NCBI GenBank assembly: GCA_009667805.1
Contig: CM019075.1
Coordinates: 15,019,738-15,083,737 of the forward strand
Direction of reading: 5' to 3'
Source: Leptobrachium leishanense
Lineage: Eukaryota; Chordata; Amphibia; Anura; Megophryidae
DNA length: 64,000 nt
Part shown: one piece after another, positions 11,765-23,400 of the stretch
Position numbering within the stretch: position 1 is the stretch's first letter
Layout: the number at the start of each line of letters is the position of its first letter
The notes under the pieces: model-generated
What the model was told of the DNA's origin: nothing
The model's input: only the letters and a program-made list of their open reading frames with translations
The model's database searches: none
Made by a program: the position numbers and the translations under genes

Positions 11765-12357
11765 TGCATGTCATAAATATTATTTGTTTTGTTTTTGTTA
11801 TGTGTTATTTGTTTTGATGTTTTATATATCCTGACCTTCTTAACGAGTTGTAATATATGTCCAGAATATATTACTGTTTTATTTCATATTATATTATTAT
11901 TTTTCTACATTGTTGTCGGAGTCATTTATGATTATGTACGTGTGATGTGATGCCCGTGTGTGTGTGTGCATGTAACAGTGGGCATGTGACTACAGACATG
12001 ATGCACTCATGTCAGGTGACTGGCAGCGATGTCATGTATGCAGGTGTGTGACAGTACGTACCTCAAAGTGATGACTATCATCTCCTCCGGTGGTATGGCG
12101 GGCCGCATGTTGGTGTCCCTCTTGGTCAGCGGCTCCCGTACCCGCGACAACAGTTCATCAAAGGAGGCGATGGACATCCGCATGTAGTTGAAGAACTTCA
12201 CGGGGTCCCTCTCTCGCAGTGGCCTGTACAGCGTCACGAAGTGTCCATGCGTGGGTCTGGCAGCGTTGATTTCATGAACCCAGGTTCGCCGCTTTCTCTT
12301 CCTCTTAAGGTACAGGTACCCCATCGCACCAAACACAAAGACATGTGCAGGATCCAT
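10056..12357 (-). CDS. HARBI1-like Harbinger transposase, two exons, 392 aa
   Basis: Exon 1 (12357-12062) encodes the basic N-terminus (KRKRKRRTWVHEINAARP) and a helix-rich region. It ends AG before GTACGT. The acceptor CTTCTAG gives exon 2 (10938-10056), joining in phase as ITLR-YLASGCSLKDLHYS. Exon lengths of 296 and 883 nt make exactly 393 codons including the stop. The DDE_Tnp_4 nuclease is recognisable by GAVDGKH (Asp170), VDVGSYGKDSDS (Asp218/220) and SRARRYVECTFGIL (Glu297). There is no stop or frameshift, and family members are usually 350-450 aa, so the protein looks complete. It would excise and integrate the element and act in the nucleus together with the MADF partner. The 1123-bp intron contains the second exon of that partner on the other strand. 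Activity is unproven. Confidence 0.92.
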
Positions 12358-12760
12358 CTTTGAAAAAACGCCACCATCCCCAAAACGGCTTTTTTATAAC
12401 CCTTGCCCTTATTTTTTCATTTCTCAATTGATTAGATTCATCTGATTTTTCTCTTTTTTTTACCCCACCGTCATGAAATACGTCCAGAATTGCGCATCGT
12501 CTGACCACTTAAGCGTATTCCGTGAAAAAATGCGTGCGCACGCATCGACGTACATTTTTACGGTGGCCGCAGAAAATGCGCTCATCTGTCCCTAGCCTAA
12601 GCTGGGTCGATTTACAGTCAGTATGAACAAATCTAGCACTTAACGTTCAGCAGGAGCTGAAAACACGACAGGGCATCATATAATGGGTTTAAATAGTGCA
12701 CCCTTTGTTCTGATTGGCATCAAGAAGCACCAGAGGGTGATGACAGAATGCCGAAGGCAT

Positions 12761-13230
12761 TTAACCTCGCTGGTGGTATTCCCGAGTGTGACTCGGGGTT
12801 AAATCACGCTACCGCGAACGGTAACCCCCGAGTCACCCTCTGGCCGTATGCTCACCGCATCCTGTGCTCCTTCACTGTCCCCCGCAGTGTGATCGTGGCA
12901 ACTTGCTTACTGGTAATGCTCCTTGCGAGTCACACAATGCAGGGGGGCGGGACCAGGCAGCAAACTGTAAAAAAAAAAAAATTATCCAACAGCATGAATT
13001 GCTTACGAACGGCCACTAGATGGCATTAACAGATCAGAAACAGACCGTACACATTCTAAGACTTTACTTCACTGTATATATGGTTTGAAGATCTATTTGC
13101 ACGGATTTCAGTGAGCTATTCCTAATTGTTACAGGCTTACTATAAAAAACAACATGTTTCCATTCCAAAAAAATTGAGACGCTTTTTAGATGCAACATTT
13201 TTGAAAAAATTAGACCGCCAGGGAGGTTAA
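12761..13230. mobile_element. piggyBac-like non-autonomous element (TTAACCTC ends)
   Basis: The element runs from TTAACCTCGCTGGTGGTA to GACCGCCAGGGAGGTTAA, so the inverted ends are about 17 bp and include TTAA on each side. It is 470 bp with no coding capacity. Flanking sequence on both sides (12600-12760 and 13231-13340) looks like one interrupted unclassified repeat. A CTCF-like motif variant lies near 13013. Confidence 0.75.
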
Positions 13231-13454
13231 GGGACCAGCGGCTGGTTCTCAGGAGGAACAGACTGTCAGTGTCTGGCCACGCCTGGGACGTCTGTGTGGT
13301 TGGAAAGCCCCAATAAAAACCTTATTGAAGAGTAAAAGCTTTTTTTCTTTATTCCTTGTGGAAACCTTATGGTGTCACCCCCCCCCCCCCGAGTTTTACA
13401 GATTTTTTTTAACTACTCTTACTCCTAAATCCGTACTCCCATATAACACTGAAT

Positions 13455-13512
13455 GCTCATACACACAGCGCACATTACTGTGAGGTTTATTGCTGTGGCG
13501 CTCTCTCATATG
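13455..13512 (-). repeat. Isolated monomer of the 55-bp repeat family
   Basis: CGCACATTACTGTGAGGTTT then ATTGCTGTGG is the inverted form of the unit that makes the array at 16938-18150, with a few substitutions. It sits directly beside the LINE 3' tail. Confidence 0.75.
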
Positions 13513-13514
13513 CT

Positions 13515-14497
13515 CACACAACTTATTATTATTAATTTATAAAGCGCCAGCATATTCCGCAGCGCTGTACAATAAGCACAGTACAGACAGGGTTACAATA
13601 CATTGAACAACATTTGACAAACCGTACAGGAGGAGATGAGGGCCCTATTCCCGTAGGAACTCACAATCTGGGAGGGTTGAGGTTGGAAACAGGAGGAGAG
13701 GACTGTAAGGTGAGAGTGATTGATGGTTGCGTCAGTGAGTTGGGTGGTAGGCTTCCCTAAATAGGAATGTTTTAAGGGAGCGTTTGAAGGAAGAGAAGTT
13801 AGGGGAAAGTCTGACAGTACGAGGGAGATTGTTCCAGAGAGTGGGGGCTGCGCGTGAGAAATCCTGCAGTCTATCATGGGAAGAGATGATGCGGGGAGAA
13901 GCTAGGCGCAGGTCACTGTTTGACCTTAGGGAGCGGGCCGGGGTGTATTTGGTGATTAGTGAGGACAGGTAGTGGGGCGCTGAGTTAGTGAGGGTTTTGT
14001 AGGTAAGGATAAGGATTTTGAACTTAATTCTGCAGTGGATGGGGAGCCAGTGAAGGGACTCGCAGAGGGGAGCGGCAGAGACAGAGCGGCGGGTGAGGTG
14101 AATTAGCCTGGCTGAGGCGTTCAGGATGGATTGTAGGGGGGAGAGGCGGGACAGAGGGAGGCCAGATAAGAGATTATTGCAATAGTCGAGTCGGGAGATT
14201 ACCAGGGCGTGTATGAGTTGTTTTGTGGTGACAGCGGTAAGAAATGGCCGAATTCTGGAAATATTACGCAGTTGGTATCGGCAGGAGGAGGAAAGAGACT
14301 GGATGTGGGGGATGAAGGAAAGAGCAGAGTCAAGTGTAACTCCAAGACAGCGAACTTGGTTTGATGGGGAGATGGTGATACCCTCCACCGTGATAGAGAA
14401 GTCAGGAGGTGGGGAGGCATTGGAGGGAGGAATAAGTAGGAACTTTTTGCCAACTGCCAGCAAGTATGTTGCCTGTTCGAAGGCAGTGAAAGCACAC
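13515..14497 (-). pseudogene. 5'-truncated L2/CR1-type LINE: reverse transcriptase C-terminus and 3' UTR
   Basis: The minus strand encodes the region after the polymerase domain of a CR1/L2-clade reverse transcriptase. Recognisable blocks are VRCLGVTLDSALSFIPHI, VISRLDYCNNLLSGLP, ESLHWLPIHCRIKFKI and FSRAAPTLWNNLPRTVR, ending REAYHPTH with a stop at 13732. The 3' UTR runs to about 13515 and carries GGAATATGCTGGCGCTTTAT and a short TAA-type tail. About 250 residues survive and the endonuclease and catalytic polymerase parts are absent, as expected of a 5'-truncated insertion. The surviving frame is uninterrupted, which suggests a fairly young copy. A 30-bp array abuts its truncated end. Confidence 0.93.
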
Positions 14498-14501
14498 ATA
14501 G

Positions 14502-14970
14502 ATATATATTGCCCCCAGCAGCTCTGGATATATATTGCCCCCAGCAGCTCACCCATGGATATATATTGCCCCCAGCTCACATATGGATATATTGCGCCTC
14601 AGCTCACACATGGATATATTGCCCCAGGCCAGCTCACACATGGATATATTGCCCCAGACCAGCTCACACATGGATATATTGCCCCAGACCAGCTCACACA
14701 TGGATATATTGCCCCAGCTCCTCTCATGGATATACTGCCCCAGCTGCTCTCATGCATATACTGCCCCAGCTCCTCTCATGCATATACTGCCCCAGCTCCT
14801 CTCATGGATTTTGCCCCAGCTCATGGATATACTGCCCCAGCTCCTCATGGATATGCCCCAGCAGCTCATGGATATTCCCCAGCACCTCATGGATTTGCCC
14901 CAGCACATGGAATGCCCCAGCACCTCATGGATAACGGCCCCAGCACCTCATGGATAACGGCCCCAGCTCA
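14502..14970 (+). repeat. Degenerate 30-bp tandem repeat (GGATATATTGCCCCAG core)
   Basis: Central copies repeat every 30 bp (AGCTCACACATGGATATATT then GCCCCAGACC). Units shorten to about 21-26 bp toward 14970. The proteins read through it (HTWIYCPRPA type) are repeat artefacts. Confidence 0.9.
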
Positions 14971-15228
14971 CCTCTGCCGCGTGTTCGCTCCTTCTGAGCA
15001 TCCGGCGGCGCGCAACTTGGGTGCTCGCCTGGGGGAGCCAGGTGACCAGCCGCGATTGGCTGGTGACGTGTTTCCCCCAGGCAAGCGCCGAAGCTGCATG
15101 CTTCGGACGCTCGCAGGGAGCGAATACGCTGCGGAGGGTGAGACACCCGCCCTTAGGGTGACGGGGTCACCCTAAAGGCGGGTGTCACCTGGTGCGAGCC
15201 GCACCCCACGTTACGACGCCACTGCATA
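14971..15228. mobile_element. Palindromic hAT-like MITE fragment with strong hairpin
   Basis: The right end reads GTTACGACGCCACTG, matching the element end seen at 6745-6760. The segment includes a 45-bp hairpin (15142-15186) and a second fold-back, GCTCGCCTGGGGGAGCC with complement around 15075-15090. No transposase is present. Confidence 0.5.
15142..15186. repeat. 21-bp-arm hairpin
   Basis: GACACCCGCCCTTAGGGTGA is followed after about 3 nt by its complement with a single mismatch. It is part of the surrounding MITE. Confidence 0.85.
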
Positions 15229-16070
15229 CAGGGTTATTCAAAGAGAATCGAAAAGTCACCGCACATTCGGTGACTTCGTTCTCTTCAATTCGGTACGAAT
15301 CGGCGATCCCATTTCGGCCACCCTGCGGTGTATTCAGCAAGCACCACAGGGCTGTCAAAGCGCAGGGAAAAGCTGCCGCAAACCCGACGAAAAGTCACCG
15401 CAAAAACCCGGCGAATGCACACCGAAAGCCGCAAAAACATCTGGATTAAACTGCCGAAGACGCCGAAAAAACCCGAGCAGGAGCCGATCACACACAGCGC
15501 AGCCGCCGGAAAAAGCCGACACCGCAGACAGAGTGAAGTGAATTCGGAAAACAGTTTGCTTGAATGTTTGAAAAGTGAAACGCTGTTTGCAAAGAAACTA
15601 CTGAGCGAAAATGTCTGAAATTTACAAATGATCCAATGAATGATAATAAAAAGGGCTGTTACAGAACAAAGTTAAATAATAAGACTTTTTTGAAAAAAAA
15701 ATCCAGAAAAATGCTTAATTTCCTAAAAAAATCTATAAAGAGACTCTTTACTGCAGAATTTTATAATAAACGGTTTATTAGATATTGAATTAAAACGGGA
15801 ATATTTTTAACATTCGCCTGAATAAACTTGCCGAATGAAGCCACCGAATGGCAGGGCATTTCAGGAACCTTTCACTGCTGGTTTGTGTTCTCTGAATAGC
15901 CGAAGCAGTGCTTTTCATGGGGTTTTCACTGCCCTCGAACAGGCACCGAACAGGCACCGTATGGGCAGGCAATTCGCCAGGATTTGGCATATTACCTGCT
16001 CTCTGGATCGCCTGATTTTCAGCGTTCGGTTACCTTTCTCCAGCCATTCAGATCTCTTTGAATAACCCTG
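15229..16070. mobile_element. 842-bp non-autonomous DNA transposon, ends CAGGGTTATTCAAAGAGA
   Basis: An 18-bp perfect inverted repeat, CAGGGTTATTCAAAGAGA, starts at 15229 and its complement ends at 16070. The flanking octamers ACTGCATA and AATGTATA agree at six of eight positions, which fits an old hAT-type 8-bp target duplication. The interior is CpG-rich with repeated GTCACCGCA and CGAAAA words. No complete transposase is recognised. Confidence 0.65.
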
Positions 16071-16646
16071 AATGTATATTTCTCCATGTCACACTCCATG
16101 GCAGAACTCCAGGAAACAGGCGCGGTTTATTGATTTAAGCTATTGGGAGAATAGGAGACTTCCTTCATTATTTTAGTTCGGTGTGTAAATCGCCAAAGCC
16201 AATTCAGCGTTTTTTTGGTGACATCCAATAACCGCTGCGCCAACTCCAATCTCGGCAAAATCCACTGATCGTTCGCTAGTGATTTCACCAGATTTTCCAC
16301 AAAATAAAATAATCGCTAAAGTGCACCGAAAATTGTGCTTTATGGTGCTATTCTACATGTGACCAGCAGGGGGAGACATACACCTGCCTTATACATTACA
16401 CCTGCTGTACTGAGTCCATGTTTTTTATTATTATTATTATTATTATTCTTTATTTAATTTATTTAATAGTATATTATTATCTGAAATACCAGTTTCTTCA
16501 CAGTTTATATAAATACAGGACAAGTTATGCAAGAGAGATAGGAACAAGATGGGGCGAAGGTGCTGCCCAAACTGCAATGAGGACTGCAATCCAAGTCTGG
16601 TGTAAATTTAACCAGAGCGGTTGTGACCATCCCAGAGCCATTATAG
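16071..16646. other. No gene recognised; ATT-rich microsatellite at about 16420-16450
   Basis: The sequence includes a (TTA)n tract. The open frames are short and unconvincing. Confidence 0.6.
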
Positions 16647-16823
16647 CAGTGTTTCCTAAACCCGTCCTCGGGTCCCTCAACCAGGCCAGATTTTGCAGAT
16701 CACCTTAGAGAAATGCGGATTGAATCCTGCAATCACCGAGCAGCAAATCATTTCCCCTGTGCTTCACATATCTGGAAAAAGTGGCGAGGCGGAGGGTCCC
16801 GAGGACAGGTTTGGGAAACACTG
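16647..16823. mobile_element. hAT-type MITE with 8-bp target duplication
   Basis: The ends CAGTGTTTCCTAAACCCGTC and its near-complement GACAGGTTTGGGAAACACTG form inverted repeats of more than 30 bp. The flanks are CATTATAG (16639-16646) and CATTACAG (16824-16831), an 8-bp duplication with one mismatch, as hAT elements make. Confidence 0.88.
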
Positions 16824-16937
16824 CATTACAGTATAGGGATTTGCCATGTTTACACCAGCTCTGGAATACAGCCCATAGTCTACGGCAAGTGGCAGCACCC
16901 CGGCTCATCAGATGTTTCCCTTAAGGCTCAGCCAATT

Positions 16938-18150
16938 AAAACTCACAGTAATGTGCGGTGTGTATGAGCGTATCACAGAGCTCCACAGCAATAAAACTCA
17001 CAGTAATGTGCGGTGTGTATGAGCGTATCACAGAGCTCCACAGCAATAAAACTCACAGTAATGTGCAGTGTGTATGAGCGTATCACAGAGCTCCACAGCA
17101 ATAAAACTCACAGTAATGTGCGGTGTGTATGAGCGTATCACAGAGCTCCACAGCAATAAAACTCACAGTAATGTGCAGTGTGTATGAGCGTATCACAGAG
17201 CTCCACAGCAATAAAACTCACAGTAATGTGCAGTGTGTATGAGCGTATCACAGACCTCCACAGCAATAAAACTCACACTCATACCCACCGCACATTACTG
17301 TGAGTTTTATTGCTGTGGAGCTCTGTGAAACCGTAATGTGCAGTGTGTATGAGTGTATCACAGCGCTCTACAGCAATAAAACACAGTAATGTGCAGTGTG
17401 TATTAGTGTATCACAGAGCTCCACAGCAACACAGACTTTGTATGAGTGTGAGTTGTATTGCTGTGGAGCTCTGTGATACACAGTAATGTGTGGTGTGTAT
17501 CACAGAGTTCCACAGCAATAAAACACAGTAATGTGCAGTGTGTATAACACTCACAGTAATGTGTGCTGTGTATGAGTATCACAGAACCAGTAATGTGCAT
17601 TGTGCATGAGCATATCAGAGCTCCACAGCAACAAAACTCACACTCATACCCACCGCACATTACTGTGAGTTTTATTGCTGTGGAGCTCTGTGATACAGTA
17701 ATGTGCAGTATGTATGAGCGTATCACAGAGCTCCACAGCAATAAAACTCACAGTAATGTGTGCTGTGTATGAGTATCACAGAACCAGTAATGTGCATTGT
17801 GCATGAGCATATCAGAGCTCCACAGCAACAAAACTCACACTCATACCCACCGCACATTACTGTGAGTTTTATTGCTGTGGAGCTCTGTGATACAGTAATG
17901 TGCAGTATGTATGAGCGTATCACAGAGCTCCACAGCAATAAAACTCACAGTAATGTGTGGTGTGTATGAGCGTATCACAGAGCTCCACAGCAATAAAACT
18001 CACACTCATACCCACCGCACATTACTGTGAGTTTTATTGCTGTGGAGCTCTGTGATACAGTAATGTGCAGTGTGTATGAGTGTATCACAGAGCTCCACAG
18101 CAATAAAACACACAGTAATGTGCAGTGTGTATATCACAGAGCTCCACAGT
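16938..18150. repeat. 55-bp satellite-like array with inverted segments and a 197-bp higher-order unit
   Basis: The basic unit ACTCACAGTAATGTGCGGTG then TGTATGAGCGTATCACAGAG then CTCCACAGCAATAAA repeats every 55 bp at 16941-17270. After that, forward and inverted units alternate, creating long potential hairpins around CCCACCGCACATTACTGTGA. A 197-bp block is duplicated head to tail (17563 and 17760 are equivalent positions). Confidence 0.95.
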
Positions 18151-18390
18151 AGCGATGCACTGAAATTATTGTCCGAAAATGGTGCTGTCAAAAAGGAAAA
18201 CATGGCTGGGAAAACAAATAATCGGCCGAAAATCAGTCATCGGAACCTGGGCCTGAAAAGCCTTTCCGAACAGCGGCCTCGTCTGACCCTGGAGGCTGCC
18301 GAGCAGGGGGCGTGGTATGAGAGTATGACAGAGCTGCACATCAATATGACGCACACGTTTGTTCGAGATCTACACATTTTAAACAAAACC
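18151..18390. mobile_element. hAT-like element fragment (TAGCGATGCACTGAAA end)
   Basis: The array stops at TAGCGATGCACTGAAATTAT. This resembles the TAGGGATGCACCGAAA ends of a widespread hAT-type repeat, with CCGAAAATGG and GGCCGAAAAT words inside. The other end is not clear. Confidence 0.4.
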
Positions 18391-18799
18391 TGAAAGAACA
18401 TCGCAATAGCAAAAACTTATATTTATTCTAACGTAAAATTTACCATTTTCTACCACTCGGCGTATAACCGCCTTTACCAAAACCCTTATGGCAGGTGCTG
18501 ACGGACTGCTTAATGTCTTTGTAATCAGTTTCTGACATCGTGCAGGAGCCAGGCGGCTTTATGTGTGCGGATGAGAAGTGCCTGGGGTCTGATCCAGATA
18601 TCTACGTAACAAACCACTGAGCCAGTTTATATAGAAGGGGAAAACAAACCAGCAATGTAACGGCAAGATAGACTGTCGGTGCTCCCAGCATGCTGCACAG
18701 CAGCGCACAGCAGAATCAGGAGCCATCGAAGCTGCTCAGCAAAGCCTGTGAGATTAGGTCAGTAGTGAGAAGTCCGCAGACTTTTCTTTTAAAAGGGAA
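18391..18799. other. No gene or element recognised
   Basis: This is unique-looking sequence between a hAT-like fragment and a Harbinger-type MITE. Confidence 0.5.
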
Positions 18800-18802
18800 T
18801 AA

Positions 18803-19081
18803 GGCTGTGGTCATCCGTTCCTTCCACTCTGATGCCCGTCTGGCCACCTCGCTGAGCGCAGTTAGTGCGCTCAGCGCTGCAAGGCTCCATCCTCCTATGG
18901 TGAACCACACTTTGCAGCCCAGAACGCGCGTCCTAGCGCTTCGACAGGGAGGCTCACAGCACGGCCGCTATCAAGCGCACGCAACAGCGTGGCCAGCCCC
19001 GTCGCAGTGTCAGAACGCTGCGACGGACGCCAGTAGGCACTTCCGTACAGGCGCACATAGTGCGCTCACCTGACACCAGCC
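18803..19081. mobile_element. Harbinger-type MITE, copy 1
   Basis: TAA flanks both ends (18800-18802, 19082-19084). The right end read inward, TTAGGCTGGTGTCAGGTGAG, matches the right end of the autonomous Harbinger at 12578-12600 in 19 of 23 positions over its full 23 bp. The interior shares CTTCCACTCTGATGCCCGTC with the copy at 50437-50753. It has no coding capacity. Confidence 0.75.
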
Positions 19082-19154
19082 TAACTTGTAAAACCGGGAA
19101 GTAAATACCAGATGGAAACGTGGAAAATGCACATTTTTTATGTGAGGAATTGAC

Positions 19155-19426
19155 TTAACCCCTTCACTGCTGAGCCATTTGACATCTTAAAAAAAACATT
19201 TTCTTATTATTATTCTAATTACTTTTTTTCTTTACTTTAAACGTGGTCATGTTTGGTATCATTGGAAAGGACATGCTCTGGCCTTTCTAATGATACCAAA
19301 CATGACCCTGCTAGCTGCCAACAGCCGGGTGATATCGGGTTCAAAGGAACCCCCTATCTCCACCCCATCTTTCCTTAGGAGTCAATGAGGACGTTCCCCA
19401 CACGTCTTCAGCAGTGAAAGGGTTAA
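19155..19426 (+). mobile_element. piggyBac-like MITE with internal hairpin, copy 2
   Basis: TTAA at both ends brackets CCCCTTCACTGCT and AGCAGTGAAAGGG. The internal hairpin GGTCATGTTTGGTATCATTG with its complement is kept. The whole element is homologous to 7306-7562. Confidence 0.88.
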
Positions 19427-20486
19427 GGAAGTTTATATAAAAATAATCAAATAATCCCATCGAGTCAAAACACAGTAAAATGTAAATCCTTTTAAATGTA
19501 AATTGTACCCGTTGTTCAGCGCTGCAGAATATGTTGGTGCTATACAAAGAATAACAATAGAAAAAATACACGGACACGTTTTTTTGAGCGACGTGTTTGT
19601 TTTCACACCCCAGGGCGTGCCATATCCAGGGTCCTGGCAGCCACAGGCTCCTAGAATCTGACATTTAAGGATTATTTACACGGATACATTAGGAAACATT
19701 TCCTGTAAGTTTGTAGCTCGCTGCAAGGCGTCGCATTTTCCAAGCCCTGCCGTCACCATTATGGGTTCTTCCAGTCCAGGACGTAAGAGGTTAACGCGAC
19801 GGCGGCCATATAAAGATGCAGATTACAGAGAGAGATCACATGTAGTGCAGGGCGTGCGACACGCTCATTATAACTGGGTGTGTGCAAGCGAAACTAGACC
19901 CTGGCAGGTGGCCAAAACTCTGCTCCCACAGGCAAACATGCCACGGTCATGTACATACATGTGACGAGGTCTGGGACGTACGTCTGTCTATGTCCACTTT
20001 CAATGACTCAGTGATCGGGTACCCCCCCCCCAACGTGTGATGACACGCAGGACGAACGTCAGTGAGCACCAAGTATGACATCAGTGTACACAAACATTAG
20101 CACGCACAAACCGCAGCGACAATGCACAGATACACAAACACACATCAGCATGGAAGCAGAATTGCACGAATCGTGGGATTAATCACCAGTGCGCACCTAT
20201 TAGCATAGACCCAAACAGCATCAGTGCACAGATACACAAACCAGCAAAACACAAGCATCAATCCCCAAGCACGCACACGTATACTGATAGCAACAAACAT
20301 AGACCAAAACAACAGAACACGTGATCATTAGCGCATTCATATACAAGGGCCTGGGAACATGCAGATGCTGGTAGCAAAGCTCCGAAGCACAGTGGACAGA
20401 TACACGGACACAAAACTATCTACAGGCATTAGCCCCGCCAACACAGGTACAAACACAAAACAAACCACACTCAGCAACATCAATGC
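19427..20486. other. No gene; LINE-tail relic and CA-rich lead-in to the next array
   Basis: 19506-19562 (CAGCGCTGCAGAATATGTTG) is a LINE/SINE 3'-tail relic. From about 20040 the sequence becomes rich in CACAGATACACAAAC words that grade into the array starting near 20487. Confidence 0.6.
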
Positions 20487-23400
20487 ACACATCAGTACAC
20501 ACAGATCCAAACAGGAGCATCAGTGCAGACAGACATCAGTACACATAGATCCACAGCAGCAATGCAGACAGACATCAGTACACATAGATCCACAGCAGCA
20601 GCAATGCAGACAGACATCAGTACACATAGATCCAAACAGCAGCAGCAATGCAGACAGACATCAGTACACATAGATCCACAGCAGCAGCAATGCAGACAGA
20701 CATCTGTACATATAGATCCACAGCAGCAGCAATACAGACAGACATCAGTACACATAGATCCACAGCAGCAGCAATGCAGACATCAGTACACATAGATCCA
20801 CAGCAGCAGCAATACAGACAGACATCAGTACACATAGATCCACAGCAGCAGCAATGCAGACAGACATCTGTACACATAGATCCACAGCAGCAGCAATACA
20901 GACAGACATCAGTACACATAGATCCACAGCAGCAGCAATACAGACAGACATCAGTACACATAGATCCACAGCAGCAGCAATACAGACAGACATCAGTACA
21001 CATAGATCCACAGCAGCAGCAATACAGACAGACATCAGTACACATAGATCCACAGCAGCAGCAATGCAGACATCAGTACACATAGATCCACAGCAGCAGC
21101 AATACAGACAGACATCAGTACACATAGATCCACAGCAGCAGCAATACAGACAGACATCAGTACACATAGATCCACAGCAGCAGCAATGCAGACAGACATC
21201 AGTACACATAGATCCACAGCAGCAGCAATGCAGACAGACATCAGTACACATAGATCCGAACAGCAGCAGCAATACAGACAGACATCAGTACACATAGATC
21301 CGAACAGCAGCAGCAATACAGACAGACATCAGTACACATAGATCCACAGCAGCAGCAATACAGACAGACATCAGTACACATAGATCCACAGCAGCAGCAA
21401 TACAGACAGACATCAGTACACATAGATCCACAGCAGCAGCAATGCAGACATCAGTACACATAGATCCACAGCAGCAATACAGACAGACATCAGTACACAT
21501 AGATCCGAACAGCAGCAGCAATGCAGACAGACATCAGTACACATAGATCCGAACAGCAGCAGCAATGCAGACAGACATCAGTACACATAGATCCGAACAG
21601 CAGCAGCAATGCAGACAGACATCAGTACACATAGATCCACAGCAGCAGCAATACAGACAGACATCAGTACACATAGATCCACAGCAGCAGCAATACAGAC
21701 AGACATCAGTACACATAGATCCACAGCAGCAGCAATGCAGACAGACATCAGTACACATAGATCCAAACAGGAGCAGCAATGCAGACAGACATCAGTACAC
21801 ATAGATCCACAGCAGCAGCAATACAGACAGACATCAGTACACATAGATCCGAACAGGAGCAGCAATGCAGACAGACATCAGTACACATAGATCCACAGCA
21901 GCAGCAATGCAGACAGACATCAGTACACATAGATCCGAACAGGAGCAGCAATGCAGACAGACATCAGTACACATAGATCCGAACAGGAGCAGCAATGCAG
22001 ACAGACATCAGTACACATAGATCCGAACAGCAGCAGCAATACAGACAGACATCAGTACACATAGATCCGAACAGCAGCAGCAATGCAGACATCAGTACAC
22101 ATAGATCCACAGCAGCAGCAATGCAGACAGACATCAGTACACATAGATCCACAGCAGCAGCAATGCAGACAGACATCAGTACACATAGATCCACAGCAGC
22201 AGCAATGCAGACAGACATCAGTACACATAGATCCACAGCAGCAGCAATACAGACAGACATCAGTACACATAGATCCACAGCAGCAGCAATGCAGACAGAC
22301 ATCAGTACACATAGATCCACAGCAGCAATACAGACAGACATCAGTACACATAGATCCACAGCAGCAGCAATGCAGACAGACATCAGTACACATAGATCCA
22401 CAGCAGCAATACAGACAGACATCAGTACACATAGATCCACAGCAGCAGCAATGCAGACAGACATCAGTACACATAGATCCAAACAGGAGCAGCAATGCAG
22501 ACAGACATCAGTACACATAGATCCACAGCAGCAGCAATGCAGACAGACATCAGTACACATAGATCCGAACAGGAGCAGCAATGCAGACAGACATCAGTAC
22601 ACATAGATCCACAGCAGCAGCAATGCAGACAGACATCAGTACACATAGATCCGAACAGGAGCAGCAATGCAGACAGACATCAGTACACATAGATCGAACA
22701 GGAGCAGCAATGCAGACAGACATCAGTACACATAGATCCACAGCAGCAGCAATGCAGACAGACATCAGTACACATAGATCCGAACAGGAGCAGCAATGCA
22801 GACAGACATCAGTACACATAGATCCGAACAGCAGCAGCAATACAGACAGACATCAGTACACATAGATCCACAGCAGCAATACAGACAGACATCAGTACAC
22901 AGCAGCAGCAATGCAGACAGACATCAGTACACATAGATCCACAGCAGCAGCAATGCAGACAGACATCAGTACACATAGATCCACAGCAGCAGCAATGCAG
23001 ACAGACATCAGTACACATAGATCCACAGCAGCAGCAATGCAGACAGACATCAGTACACATAGATCCACAGCAGCAGCAATGCAGACAGACATCAGTACAC
23101 ATATATCCGAACAGGAGCAGCAATGCAGACATCAGTACACATAGATCCACAGCAGCAGCAATGCAGACAGACATCAGTACACATAGATCCAAACAGGAGC
23201 AGCAATGCAGACAGACATCAGTACACATAGATCCGAACAGCAGCAGCAATGCAGACAGACATCAGTACACATAGATCCACAGCAGCAGCAATGCAGACAG
23301 ACATCAGTACACATATATCCGAACAGGAGCAGCAATGCAGACAGACATCAGTACACATAGATCCGAACAGGAGCAGCAATGCAGACAGACATCAGTACAC

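Larger units (their letters stand above)
9461..12597. mobile_element. PIF/Harbinger DNA transposon with both genes
   Basis: Inverted ends GGCTAGGGTCAGA (left) and, read inward from the right, GGCTAGGGACAGATGAGCGC bound a 3.1-kb element. TAA follows the right end (12598-12600) and CTA precedes the left, so the expected 3-bp target duplication is imperfect. Vertebrate Harbingers carry a HARBI1-like DDE nuclease and a Myb/MADF-type DNA-binding partner that imports and targets it. Both are present here. CpG-rich subterminal sequence at 9480-9720 and 12510-12590 probably holds binding sites. The transposase is open throughout and the partner gene has one frameshift. Confidence 0.88.

Noticed and set aside
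14213..15175. 320-codon plus-strand frame
   Set aside because: It is antisense to the LINE reverse transcriptase, then runs through the 30-bp array and a MITE.
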